Source: an uncultured Lachnospiraceae bacterium (lineage in GTDB: Bacteria; Bacillota; Clostridia; Lachnospirales; Lachnospiraceae). Taken from it: a DNA stretch of 64,000 nt. The stretch spans positions 24,587-88,586 of the forward strand of contig CAMUZQ010000003.1 in the NCBI GenBank assembly GCA_947165275.1. The letters are read 5' to 3'. Shown one piece after another: positions 18,345 to 26,349 of this stretch. How positions within the stretch are numbered: position 1 is the first letter of the stretch; each line of letters starts with the position of its first letter. The notes under the pieces were generated by a model, which made no database searches, was not told where the DNA came from, and saw only the letters and a program-made list of their open reading frames with translations. A program made the position numbers and the translations under genes.

Positions 18345-18632
18345 TTACTCTATAACTGCAAGGATATCGCTCTGACGCACGATGATCACCTTATCATCCT
18401 TCGAGAGCTCAACCTCTGTGCCTGAATACTTGCTGTAGATGACCTTCTGGCCCTTCTTGACCGTCATCTTGACTTCTTTGCCGTCGATCACTCCACCCGG
18501 GCCAACCTCAAGTATCTCAGCCTGCTGGGGCTTTTCCTTTTCCTTACCGGGTATGACAATACCTGATGCAGTCGTCTCCTCAGCCTCGATGGCTTTCAGC
18601 ACTACACGATCACCTAATGGCTTCAGTTTCAT
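18345..18632 (-). CDS. groES: co-chaperonin GroES (Cpn10)
   Basis: 95 residues: MKLKPLGDRVVLK, then TASGIVIPGKEKEKPQ (the mobile loop that docks on GroEL), EVGPGG, VIYSKYSGTEVE and IVRQSDILAVIE. I choose the ATG at 18632 because AGGAGG lies 7 bases before it; an ATG six codons upstream would place that ribosome site inside the coding region. First gene of the HrcA/CIRCE-controlled groESL operon. Confidence 0.97.
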   Translation of the reverse strand: MKLKPLGDRVVLKAIEAEETTASGIVIPGKEKEKPQQAEILEVGPGGVIDGKEVKMTVKKGQKVIYSKYSGTEVELSKDDKVIIVRQSDILAVIE

Positions 18633-18678
18633 ATTGATTCGCCTCCTCATATAATAAATATTGTTTTTTCATCCTTTG

Positions 18679-18705
18679 TTAGCACTCAATTGGCACGAGT
18701 GCTAA
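18679..18705. promoter_or_regulatory. CIRCE operator of groESL
   Basis: Perfect TTAGCACTC - 9 bases - GAGTGCTAA, the HrcA-binding element, placed between the promoter and the groES ribosome site. Confidence 0.97.
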
Positions 18706-18717
18706 CCATCAATGTGT

Positions 18718-18746
18718 ATAATACCCCTACCTAAATCTTATGTCAA
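18718..18746 (-). promoter_or_regulatory. sigma-A promoter of groESL
   Basis: On the minus strand TTGACA (18741-18746), 17 bases, TATTAT (18718-18723), immediately upstream of the CIRCE element so that HrcA would block the start region. Confidence 0.88.
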
Positions 18747-18755
18747 GCCTGTTTT

Positions 18756-20135
18756 TCATTGTTTTTCATTTATTATCCTGGCCACATATACTCCCTCGGA
18801 GGAGGCCTGGCTCAGGGAATGCGTGGTCCCCGAGGCATCTCCTATCACGTAAAGGCCCTTGTATTTTGTTTTGAATTCATTGTCCACGTCTATGCATGAA
18901 TTATAGAATTTCACCTCTGTTCCATACAGAAGATTGTCATAGTTCGCTGTGCCGGGAACAAGCTTGTTCAGTGCATATATCATCTCGATGATGGTATCAA
19001 GCGTAAGCTTTGGGATCGCAAGCGCCAGGTTGCCGGGCTCCGCCGAAAATGTAGGTCTGACGAAGGATTCCGCCAGTCTTTTGGCATTGGTCCTTTTATT
19101 TGCGACAAGATCTCCGAACCGCTGTACCATCACGCCCCCTGCCAGCATATTTGTAAGTCTTGCGATATACTCGCCGTATGCATTGCTGTCCTTGAAGGGT
19201 TCCGTGAAGTGATGGGTCACGAGCAGCGCAAAATTGGTATTTTCCGTGTGTCTGGAAGGGTCCTCATAGCTGTGGCCGTTTACTGTCATGACGCCGTTGG
19301 TATTCTCAGTGACCACGGCTCCCTTCGGGTTCATGCAGAAGGTACGGCAGGTACAGCCGGTAACGGCGCTCCTGTACATTATCTTGCTTTCGTATACCTG
19401 ATCGGTGATCCTGTCCCAGATGAAGGACGGACATTCAAATCGTATACCTATATCGACCCTGTTATTCCTTGCTGTGATGCCCAGTCCCTCACAGACCTTT
19501 GACGTCCAGGCCGATCCGCTCCTGCCCGTGGCAAGTATCAGATACTTTGCGTTCGTGATCCCCTCTTTTGTTATCACATCCCAGGTATCGTCTTTTCCCT
19601 GCCTGATGCTTTCCACGGGATTTTCGGTCATGATGTCTATACGGTTCCTGATCTCCCTGACTATATTTGACAGGATAACATAGTTTTTGTCAGTACCGAG
19701 ATGCCTTACCTCGGCATCCAGCAGGTGCAGGTCATATTGCAGCGCTTCTCTCTTTATCTGCGAATCCACGGTATTATACCGTTTAGAGCCCTCTCCTCCC
19801 ATGGACATATTTATCTCATCCACGTAGTTCATGAGCTCTATCGCCTTCTTATCTCCTATATATCTCGCCATATCTCCGCCGAAATTATTTGTTATATTGT
19901 ATTTGCCGTCCGAAAAGGCGCCGGCGCCGCCGATCCCCTCCATGATGGAACAGGTTGCGCAGTGTATGCAGGATTTGATCTTTACACCGTCTATGGGACA
20001 TTTACGCTTATCCAGGGGCCTTCCTTTTTCTATGAGACCTATGGACAGCTTCGAATCAAGCTTCACAAATTCATAAGCCGCAAATATCCCGCCGGCCCCG
20101 CCGCCTACGATCAGCACATCATATTTATCCTTCAT
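18756..20135 (-). CDS. FAD-dependent dehydrogenase, COG2509-type
   Basis: 459 residues. N-terminal dinucleotide-binding motif VLIVGGGAGGIFAAYE (about residues 6-21) and EKGRPLDKRKCP; then a Cys-rich stretch CIHCATCSIMEGIGGAGAFS typical of this family, LILATGRSGS in the middle and YVIGDASGTTHSLSQASSEG at the end (second FAD contact). The family is annotated as uncharacterised FAD-dependent dehydrogenases; electron donor and substrate are unknown. I use the ATG at 20135; an in-frame ATG ten codons upstream is possible. It is read toward the groESL promoter and I see no terminator between them. Confidence 0.85.
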   Translation of the reverse strand: MKDKYDVLIVGGGAGGIFAAYEFVKLDSKLSIGLIEKGRPLDKRKCPIDGVKIKSCIHCATCSIMEGIGGAGAFSDGKYNITNNFGGDMARYIGDKKAIELMNYVDEINMSMGGEGSKRYNTVDSQIKREALQYDLHLLDAEVRHLGTDKNYVILSNIVREIRNRIDIMTENPVESIRQGKDDTWDVITKEGITNAKYLILATGRSGSAWTSKVCEGLGITARNNRVDIGIRFECPSFIWDRITDQVYESKIMYRSAVTGCTCRTFCMNPKGAVVTENTNGVMTVNGHSYEDPSRHTENTNFALLVTHHFTEPFKDSNAYGEYIARLTNMLAGGVMVQRFGDLVANKRTNAKRLAESFVRPTFSAEPGNLALAIPKLTLDTIIEMIYALNKLVPGTANYDNLLYGTEVKFYNSCIDVDNEFKTKYKGLYVIGDASGTTHSLSQASSEGVYVARIINEKQ

Positions 20136-20371
20136 ATCCGGGTCATCCTTTCTGAGTAATAACATTTTATCCGCGATAGTGTATTATAACACAGCGTTAT
20201 GAGCCTTGGTAGCTGTCGTCCGGCGCTGAATACGCCCGCGCCTCCGGTCCGGAAAAGACTGCCGGAGGCAATGAAGCCTGCTGAATTTTCCGGTTTTCAT
20301 GCCGTCACTGATGTAGTAAAATAAATAACCGGAAAAGCAGTCAGATCATAAAAGAGAGGAGAGTCGATCAT

Positions 20372-20698
20372 ATGCAGCTTGCCGATATATCACATAAATT
20401 CGAAGAAAAGCTCAGCGACACAGAGGAGCTCGTACATATCATAGGCCTGAACAAAACATTGAATATTCACGAACATGACGGGATAGTTTATATCCAGCTG
20501 GCGCATTCGCAGGGAAACGGGAATGTGATCTCAAAATCTCCTTTGGAATTTGACAGGGAATACAATCATGTCGCCCAGTGCATTTTTGACAGAAAACTGC
20601 GCTGCATTACCGTCAATGATGATTCCTATGATACTGAAAATAAAGTATCCGTGAAGGAACTGATACAGCTCTTGAAATCAGAGCTTACATCACATTGA
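20372..20698 (+). CDS. small hypothetical protein
   Basis: 108 residues with AGAGAGGAGAG ahead of the ATG, so a real start is likely. No signal peptide or membrane helix. The N-terminal ~25 residues are helical and acidic (ISHKFEEKLSDTEELVHI), the middle has strand-like VYIQLAH and CITVNDD, and a C-terminal helix follows (VKELIQLLKSEL). I do not recognise the family. It is followed directly by a fragment of an HD-GYP phosphodiesterase. The 236-base region before it (20136-20371) holds promoter-like AT-rich sequence for both directions and no other gene. Confidence 0.6.
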   Translation: MQLADISHKFEEKLSDTEELVHIIGLNKTLNIHEHDGIVYIQLAHSQGNGNVISKSPLEFDREYNHVAQCIFDRKLRCITVNDDSYDTENKVSVKELIQLLKSELTSH

Positions 20699-20916
20699 AT
20701 TCCATGCAGAACAAGAGACAGAAGAGGAGCACCGCTATCGCAAGGATGATCTGTGTAGCTGATTCCTTCGATGCCATGAATTCAAACAGAGTCTATCGGA
20801 ATAAGCTTACAAAGGAAGCCATAATAAGTGAGATTGAAAAGAATAAGGGCAAACAGTTCGATCCTCAGGTCGCTGATGTCTTCCTTCGCCTTTTAAGAGA
20901 AGGAAGGATCGCTTAA
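20695..20916 (+). pseudogene. truncated HD-GYP domain remnant
   Basis: About 65 codons encode AIARMICVADSFDAMNSNRVYR followed by AIISEIEKNKGKQFDPQVADVF, which matches the final third of an HD-GYP cyclic-di-GMP phosphodiesterase (usual ...RIIAVADAYDAMTSDRPYR... and ...G.QFDP...). The HD, HHE and GYP metal-binding parts are missing and no upstream frame supplies them. The only start in frame near the front is a TTG at 20695 inside the previous stop region. It overlaps the idi stop by four bases. I read it as a decayed gene end; a small free-standing protein is a less likely alternative. Confidence 0.65.
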
Positions 20917-21431
20917 GCCATTTCCCTTTCTGCTATGCCTATAGCCGTAAAGAACCATACAGCATATCGTTCAGGTGATATCAGCATATCATGCTTCAGC
21001 TCATCGAGCTTTACATAGCGAAGTCCGGAGACCTCTTCAGGATCAGCCTTGAAGGGTCCGGAATATTCGCCTGTAAGCACATGATCCACTTCATATTCCG
21101 TAAGTCCGTTTGCAAACTCAGCACGATAAACGAAACTGCCGGCTTCATGCAGGGTCACATTTTCTATCCCGCACTCCTGCTGCAACCGTTTAGCTGCCGC
21201 ATATGCAACAGTCTCTCCGACACGGGGATGGGAACAGCAGGTATTCGCCCACAATCCCGCGCTGTGATATTTTCCCGAAGCCCGCTGCTGGATAAGCAGA
21301 CGGTCCCCGTCAAACAGGAATACCGAGAAGGCTCTGTGAAGCAGCCCCTTCCGGTGTATGTCAAGCTTCTCTCCGCATCCTGTCTCCCGGTCATCCAGAT
21401 CCACCAGTATCAGGTCTTTATTTTCACTCAT
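20913..21431 (-). CDS. idi: isopentenyl-diphosphate delta-isomerase, type I
   Basis: Interconverts IPP and DMAPP for isoprenoid synthesis. 172 residues with the Nudix-like IDI core: LLHRAFSVFLF (metal-binding His), QQRASGKYHSAGLWANTCCSHPR (active-site Cys in NTCCSHP) and LTEYEVDHVL (the catalytic Glu of the EYE/H motif). Length suits the type I enzyme (about 180). The start at 21431 follows GGGGAGGAG with a five-base gap; five extra upstream codons are dismissed. Type I IDI is less common in Firmicutes than type II, so lateral gain is possible but not shown. Confidence 0.93.
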   Translation of the reverse strand: MSENKDLILVDLDDRETGCGEKLDIHRKGLLHRAFSVFLFDGDRLLIQQRASGKYHSAGLWANTCCSHPRVGETVAYAAAKRLQQECGIENVTLHEAGSFVYRAEFANGLTEYEVDHVLTGEYSGPFKADPEEVSGLRYVKLDELKHDMLISPERYAVWFFTAIGIAEREMA

Positions 21432-21541
21432 CCAACTCCTCCCCAAGTGGTCATGAATATTCGCAGTAAATCAGCTTTATCTGATCCATAACCGGCTTTT
21501 TCCGCCTTTCCTCAGATACCGGATAATGGTCAGAGATACTC

Positions 21542-21570
21542 TTGGACTGATTTATCGCCTATTATACAAT
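21542..21570 (+). promoter_or_regulatory. putative promoter ahead of the THUMP methyltransferase operon
   Basis: TTGGAC (21542-21547), 17 bases, TACAAT (21565-21570), about 125 bases ahead of the gene in the 266-base divergent gap to idi. The rest of the gap is AT-rich without a visible gene. Confidence 0.45.
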
Positions 21571-21651
21571 ATTGTTATCAACCTTTACAAACAGATCTGC
21601 ACCAGATCAGGTTCCGAATCATAAAACACATCTACTGCATGAAGAATAGTG

Positions 21652-21867
21652 TTTTCTTTCTGGCAATATCTCTCCTTTTTATGTTATTATGTGAGGCATG
21701 CAGAGATATGACCTCATCTGCCCATGCCATTTCGGACTTGAGGCAGTGCTGAAAAGAGAAATACAGGATCTGGGATATGAGATCTCCCGGACGGAGGACG
21801 GACGCGTAGTCTTTCACGGAGATGCAGATGCCGTTGTGATGGCGAATATACATCTGCGCACGGCGGA
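21652..21867. repeat. left arm of a long inverted repeat with 25171-25382
   Basis: This 216-base stretch covers the untranslated leader and the first ~56 codons of the methyltransferase gene. Its reverse complement recurs at 25171-25382 with scattered substitutions and a small indel (for example AGAGATATG here against AGAAATATG there). The arms flank a 3.3-kb block of four genes and tRNA-Pro. Confidence 0.9.
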
Positions 21868-22858
21868 AAGAGTGCTGATAGACTGCGCCGAGTTTGATGC
21901 AAGGACATTTGATGAGCTTTTTGAAAATGTGAAGGCAGTCAGATGGGAGGACTTCATCCCGAAAGACGGCAGATTCTGGGTAAAAAAAGCATCATCGGTA
22001 AACTCAAAGCTTTTTTCACCGAGAGACATCCAGTCCATAATTAAAAAAGCAATGGTCGATCATCTGTCGGAAGTATACGGTATATCTCATTTTGAGGAAG
22101 ACGGATCGGATTATCCCCTCAGAGTATTTATAAACAAGGATCATGTAACCCTGGGGCTGGATACCACGGGAGACTCTCTGCATAAAAGGGGCTACAGGCC
22201 TGATGCAGGCGAAGCGCCTATAGCGGAGAATCTTGCAGCGGCATTGATCATGCTCACTCCATGGAGGGAGGACAGACATCTTATAGATCCCTTCTGCGGC
22301 TCCGGCACCTTTCCCATAGAAGCAGCCATGATAGCAAGAAATATAGCTCCGGGTTTGGACAGGAGCTTTACTGCCGAGGCATGGAACAACCTTATAGACA
22401 GGAAGCTGTGGTATGAAGCGGCAGACGAGGCCAGATCCGTGATAAGGACTGAGGTTAAAAGCGACATACAGGGCTTTGATATAGATCCTAAGGTGGTTGC
22501 CTTAGCCAGAGAGAACGCAAAGAGAGCAGGAGTAATGGATACGATCCATTTCCAGGAGAGAGCTGTGGCAGAGCTTTCACATCACGGGAAATACGGATTT
22601 GTCATTACCAACCCGCCCTATGGTGAGAGGATCGAGACCATAAAGACCCTTCCGCCGATATACAGTGAATTGGGTGAAGCAATGAAGCGGCTTGATACCT
22701 GGTCGTTTTATGTGATAACCTCTTATGATCGCGCGGAGCGGGATATAGGCAGGAAATCTGCAAAAAACCGAAAGATATATAACGGGATGATACAGACGAG
22801 ATATCTGATGTTTCCCGGCCCCAGGCCCCCTGTACGCAGGATGCGGGATAACACGTAA
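21698..22858 (+). CDS. THUMP-domain RNA methyltransferase (RlmL/YpsC-like)
   Basis: 386 residues. N-terminal CHFGLEAVLKREIQDLGYE and a THUMP RNA-binding domain (about 50-155), then a UPF0020 methyltransferase: DPFCGSGTFPIEAAMIAR (SAM-binding motif I, about residue 196) and VITNPPYGERI (catalytic NPPY, about 308). It matches the group of 23S rRNA m2G2445-type enzymes without the second RlmK domain. Ribosome site GTGAGG next to the ATG. It heads a four-gene unit with the amidase-like gene two bases downstream. The copy at 25.2 kb is a decayed duplicate of its 5' end. Confidence 0.9.
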   Translation: MQRYDLICPCHFGLEAVLKREIQDLGYEISRTEDGRVVFHGDADAVVMANIHLRTAERVLIDCAEFDARTFDELFENVKAVRWEDFIPKDGRFWVKKASSVNSKLFSPRDIQSIIKKAMVDHLSEVYGISHFEEDGSDYPLRVFINKDHVTLGLDTTGDSLHKRGYRPDAGEAPIAENLAAALIMLTPWREDRHLIDPFCGSGTFPIEAAMIARNIAPGLDRSFTAEAWNNLIDRKLWYEAADEARSVIRTEVKSDIQGFDIDPKVVALARENAKRAGVMDTIHFQERAVAELSHHGKYGFVITNPPYGERIETIKTLPPIYSELGEAMKRLDTWSFYVITSYDRAERDIGRKSAKNRKIYNGMIQTRYLMFPGPRPPVRRMRDNT

Positions 22859-22860
22859 AG

Positions 22861-23895
22861 ATGATGATGAAAAAACATGAATTACTCATAATCACTATAA
22901 TTGCGGCTCTCATCAGCATGCCGGTCATGCTTTTTTTCTTTTTCCATAATAATGCATTTGCAGGCAATATGCAGCTTGAGGATGCTGTTGCCGATGAGGA
23001 GGGACAGGCATTGGAAATGTCCCTTGCCATAGAAAGCAATATGCAGGTGGTGGAGGGGATAGATGACGGAACAGAGCCGAGCCTTGTCATACCCCTTGAA
23101 TACAACACGGAGATCGATAAGATAAATGTCGAGGAGGATAAGGCATCCTCTTTTATAAGCATAGCCATCCCTACAAGAGAGAATGATTACTATTATAAGA
23201 ATGAACTGACGGGCTCTGAAAAAGGGATAAAAGACATTTCATATGATTATTCCGAGGGATATGCGAAGTTTGATATAAATTTGAAGGGCTTCTATATCCC
23301 GGTTCTGCATATGACTCCCAAAACGCTTTATTTAGAGCTGAACACTCCGTATGAGCTGTATGGCCACACCTATATAATTGATGCGGCCCATGGCGGAGAT
23401 GATAATGGAGACAGTGCATACGGGGTTCAGGAGAAGGATATTGTTCTGGGGATCGCAAAGTCAATAGAAGGCTCTGCAGCTTCAGACGGTGTCGGTGGTA
23501 TTTATTATACAAGAACCCGGGACGAAAATGTATCGGAGGAGAGCAGAGAGAAGCTTATAGAACTCTTAAAGCCGGATCTGACTATTTCCCTGCATACGAA
23601 TGCGGACGGAGATACGCGGATCACACACGGCGTGGGCGCGGTTGTAAACAATCCCGAAGATGTTTCTGAAGTAAAGAAGCTTATAGGTGTGATAGCTTCC
23701 GAGACCGGTCAGCAGGATCTGGGGGTCAGGATCCTTACATCGGAGGAGGATCCCGGTGCACACAGGATAAGTCTTTATACCGGGTATATCACAAATAAGG
23801 CCGAAGCGGTCAAAATGGGGACAGAGGAATATGCTTCCAAGGTCGGAAGTATCATCTATGCATGGCTGATGCATGAGGAGGATCTGAATAAATGA
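22861..23895 (+). CDS. N-acetylmuramoyl-L-alanine amidase-like protein (catalytic Glu replaced)
   Basis: 344 residues: an N-terminal membrane anchor or signal (about 8-29), an AMIN-like beta domain (about 75-160) and an Amidase_3 domain. The zinc ligands are visible, His177 (DAAHGGDD), Glu191 (VQEKDIV) and His245 (ISLHTNA). The second catalytic Glu normally found in VETGFISN is Tyr306 here (LYTGYITN). The enzyme may therefore be weakly active, altered or a binding protein. It starts directly after the methyltransferase stop and overlaps the next gene as ATGA. Expected outside the membrane, at peptidoglycan. Confidence 0.8.
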   Translation: MMMKKHELLIITIIAALISMPVMLFFFFHNNAFAGNMQLEDAVADEEGQALEMSLAIESNMQVVEGIDDGTEPSLVIPLEYNTEIDKINVEEDKASSFISIAIPTRENDYYYKNELTGSEKGIKDISYDYSEGYAKFDINLKGFYIPVLHMTPKTLYLELNTPYELYGHTYIIDAAHGGDDNGDSAYGVQEKDIVLGIAKSIEGSAASDGVGGIYYTRTRDENVSEESREKLIELLKPDLTISLHTNADGDTRITHGVGAVVNNPEDVSEVKKLIGVIASETGQQDLGVRILTSEEDPGAHRISLYTGYITNKAEAVKMGTEEYASKVGSIIYAWLMHEEDLNK

Positions 23896-24500
23896 AGATC
23901 ATATTCGCAACGGGAAATAAAAACAAGCTTCAGGAAATCTGCAGCATCATGGAAGGAACAGGGTATGATATCATAACCGCGTCAGAAGCCGGAATAGATG
24001 CCGATCCCGAAGAAAACGGGGAAAGCTTTGAGGAGAATGCGCTGATAAAGGCAAGAGCAGTATATGAGCTTTCCGACAAAAGCTCTGTTGTAATGTCTGA
24101 TGATTCGGGACTTTGTATAGATGCGCTTGGAGGAGAGAAGGGGCTTCTCGGGATACATTCCGCCAGGTTTATGGGACATGATACATCCTATGATGAAAAG
24201 AACAGGGAGATACTGAAACGCCTCGGGGATACGCCGGATGAGGAAAGGACTGCGAGATTTGTATGCTCGGCAGCGGCCATACTTCCCTCGGGAAGAGAGA
24301 TAGTTGTGAGAGAAACCATGGAGGGTGTTATCTCGCATGAGATAGCCGGGGCAAACGGTTTCGGTTATGACCCCATCTTTTACCTGCCGGAATTTGGCAG
24401 GACCTCTGCGGAGATATCTCCTGAAGCGAAAAATCTGATCTCGCACAGGGGAAAGGCTTTGAGACATATGAGAGCGGTACTTGAAGAGGCCGTAAGATGA
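23892..24500 (+). CDS. rdgB: XTP/dITP pyrophosphatase (Ham1 family)
   Basis: Removes deaminated purine nucleotides (ITP, dITP, XTP) to protect DNA and RNA. 202 residues: FATGNKNKLQEI at the N-terminus (nucleotide loop), VMSDDSGLCIDALGG (metal-binding Asp/Glu region, about 67), ARFMG and GFGYDPIFYLPE (about 154), ending SHRGKALRHM. Normal length. Its ATG overlaps the stop of the amidase-like gene and its own stop region overlaps the next ATG, so the three are translationally coupled. Confidence 0.96.
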   Translation: MKIIFATGNKNKLQEICSIMEGTGYDIITASEAGIDADPEENGESFEENALIKARAVYELSDKSSVVMSDDSGLCIDALGGEKGLLGIHSARFMGHDTSYDEKNREILKRLGDTPDEERTARFVCSAAAILPSGREIVVRETMEGVISHEIAGANGFGYDPIFYLPEFGRTSAEISPEAKNLISHRGKALRHMRAVLEEAVR

Positions 24501-24979
24501 AGGTTCTTATAGTCAGTGATACACATGGCAGACATGAAAGAATCCTGCAGGTTCTTCGCAGGGAGGAGCCTGTGGATATGCTCATACATTGCGGTGATAC
24601 CGAGGGCGGTGAGGACTGGATCAGACAGCACACAAGGTGCTTTTCTGTGCCGATCGTAAAGGGAAATAACGATTTTTTCAGCAATCTGCCACCGGAGCTT
24701 GAGCTTGATATTGAGGGATATCATGTATTTATGACTCATGGGCACAACTATGGAGTTTCCATGGGGATCGAGAGGATCGTGGAGGAAGCACAGTCACGAA
24801 AGGCGGATATAGTTATGTTCGGACATACGCACCGTCCCCTGACAGAAAAGATCGACGGACTATGGGTCATAAATCCCGGTTCTCTTTCCTACCCGAGGCA
24901 GGAAGGTCATGACCCTACTTACATCGTGATGCATATAACTGAGGAAAAAGAGCCGGAATTTACTTTATACAGGCTGTGA
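24497..24979 (+). CDS. YfcE/MJ0936-family metallophosphoesterase
   Basis: 160-residue calcineurin-like phosphodiesterase. All metal motifs are present in order: SDTHGR (about 7), HCGDTEG (about 35), GNNDF (about 57), THGHNYG (about 80) and FGHTHRP (about 107). Small YfcE-type enzymes cleave phosphodiesters in vitro; the natural substrate is unknown. It overlaps rdgB by four bases, a pairing often seen in Clostridia. It is the last protein gene of the unit before tRNA-Pro. Confidence 0.93.
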   Translation: MKVLIVSDTHGRHERILQVLRREEPVDMLIHCGDTEGGEDWIRQHTRCFSVPIVKGNNDFFSNLPPELELDIEGYHVFMTHGHNYGVSMGIERIVEEAQSRKADIVMFGHTHRPLTEKIDGLWVINPGSLSYPRQEGHDPTYIVMHITEEKEPEFTLYRL

Positions 24980-24998
24980 TCTCATGTCCGGCTCGGAT

Positions 24999-25028
24999 TT
25001 GACACATATATTGATCCTGTAATAGAAT
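24999..25028 (+). promoter_or_regulatory. sigma-A promoter of tRNA-Pro
   Basis: TTGACA (24999-25004), 18 bases, TAGAAT (25023-25028), ending 15 bases before the tRNA 5' end. The close spacing and consensus -35 make this convincing. Confidence 0.75.
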
Positions 25029-25042
25029 ATAAAAGCTTTTTA

Positions 25043-25117
25043 CGAGGTGTGGCTCAGTTTGGCTAGAGCACCTGCTTTGGGAGCAGGGGGCCGCAGGTTC
25101 GAATCCTGTCACCTCGA
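25043..25117 (+). tRNA. tRNA-Pro (anticodon UGG)
   Basis: 75 bases fold as a full cloverleaf: acceptor CGAGGTG/CACCTCG with discriminator A, anticodon stem CCTGC/GCAGG around loop TTTGGGA giving anticodon TGG, and T arm CAGG-TTCGAAT-CCTG. The 3' CCA is not encoded (ATTA follows). Confidence 0.97.
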
Positions 25118-25170
25118 TTAAGAAAATTTCAGTAAAATCAAGGCTTATCTTGTTTTAGCATCCTGCTGTG

Positions 25171-25382
25171 TCCGCCGTGCGCAGATGTATATTCGCCATC
25201 ACAACGGCATCTGCATCTCCGTGAAGACCATGCGCCCTTCCTCCGTCCGGGAGATCTCATATCACAGATCCTGTATTTCTCTTTTCAGCACTGCCTCAAG
25301 TCCGAAATGGCATGGTAAGATGAGGTCATATTTCTGCATGCCTCACATAATAACATGAGGAGGGATATTGCCAGAAAGAAAA
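25171..25382 (-). pseudogene. decayed inverted copy of the THUMP methyltransferase 5' end
   Basis: Read on the minus strand, this region repeats the leader and first ~56 codons of the gene at 21698. The ATG at 25337-25339 is kept and translates MQKYDLILPCHFGLEAVLKR before a TGA at what was a Gly codon (GGA to TGA), and an indel further on shifts the frame. So it is not functional. It lies 53 bases after tRNA-Pro and ends at the terminator of the sugar ABC operon. It is the right arm of a long inverted repeat. Confidence 0.88.
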
Positions 25383-25409
25383 TAAAACCCGGGGATCGCT
25401 CCCCGGGTT
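25378..25409 (-). terminator. intrinsic terminator of the sugar ABC operon
   Basis: On the minus strand AACCCGGGGA - 4 bases - TCCCCGGGTT (25386-25409) followed by TTTTATTTTC. It lies 14 bases after the stop of the last permease gene. Confidence 0.88.
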
Positions 25410-25423
25410 GATGATATCCTATG

Positions 25424-26281
25424 TCAGCCCTTGACTGCTCCGACTGCAACTCCGCCGACAATATGCTTGGAAAGGATAAGATAGACTATGATGACCGGAA
25501 AGATCGAAAAGGCGATCATCATATAAACCTGTCCCATATCAAACTTCAGGAAGTCCGCCGATCTCAGCTGGGCTATCAGAATGGGAAGAGTCTTTTTCTT
25601 ATCTGTTGTCAGTACCAGAGCCGGTGTGAAGTAATTATTCCAGCTTGCCACGAAGGCGAATATAGCCTGTACGGCTATAGCCGGCTTCATCAGGGGGAGC
25701 ACTATGCTGTTGAAGGTCCTGAATTCTCCCGAGCCGTCGATACGCGCTGCCTCAAGCAGAGCCATCGGAAGTGCTGATTCCATATACTGCTTCATATAAA
25801 AGAAGGTGGCAGGCGCGGCGATGGCCGGTATTATAAGCGGAACAAAGGTGTCCATAAGCTTCATCCTGCCCATCAGGTTGATGAAGCCGAGTGCCACTAC
25901 CTGTGTAGGTATCATCATTACGGCCAGTATAAAAGTAAACATGGCGTTTTTGATCTTGAATTCATATGCATGTATCGCATAGGCTGTCATGGTAGAAAAA
26001 TATGTAGACAATACCGCGGCGCTTATGGCAATGATAAGTGAATTCCTCATTCCGCTCAGTACGGGCTGTGTGCTGCCCATAAGGCTCTTCCAGTTAGCCA
26101 GGGCATATCCGCCGGGTATAAGGGTGAAGCCCCGTGTAAGATCCGAATGGCTCCTGGTGGCATTTATGAAAAGAACATAAAACCAAAACAGACAAAGGAC
26201 CGTTACAAAGATCAGTACTATATATGCTATGATGCGCCTCGTTGTGACGCTGCTTCCTCTTTTTAATCTTCTGCTATCCAT
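25424..26281 (-). CDS. carbohydrate ABC transporter permease, MalG type (CUT1)
   Basis: 285 residues with six membrane helices; first helix about 17-38. The cytoplasmic EAA loop that contacts the ATPase is visible as EAARIDGSGEFRTFNSIVLP (about 178-197). Together with the next gene it forms the membrane channel for an oligosaccharide. AGAGGAGAT precedes the ATG. No ATPase gene lies in this operon, which is usual for CUT1 systems that share a MsmK/MsiK-type ATPase. The neighbouring cellobiose phosphorylase suggests cellobiose or cello-oligosaccharides; this is inferred. Confidence 0.92.
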   Translation of the reverse strand: MDSRRLKRGSSVTTRRIIAYIVLIFVTVLCLFWFYVLFINATRSHSDLTRGFTLIPGGYALANWKSLMGSTQPVLSGMRNSLIIAISAAVLSTYFSTMTAYAIHAYEFKIKNAMFTFILAVMMIPTQVVALGFINLMGRMKLMDTFVPLIIPAIAAPATFFYMKQYMESALPMALLEAARIDGSGEFRTFNSIVLPLMKPAIAVQAIFAFVASWNNYFTPALVLTTDKKKTLPILIAQLRSADFLKFDMGQVYMMIAFSIFPVIIVYLILSKHIVGGVAVGAVKG

Positions 26282-26349
26282 AGTAATCTCCTCTATAATG
26301 CGTAGTTATATATCTGACTTTCTCTGTCGGCTGTGCCGGATCTTCCGCA

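Noticed and set aside
25171..25382. A second functional THUMP methyltransferase
   Set aside because: Only ~56 codons are present, with a stop codon and an indel.
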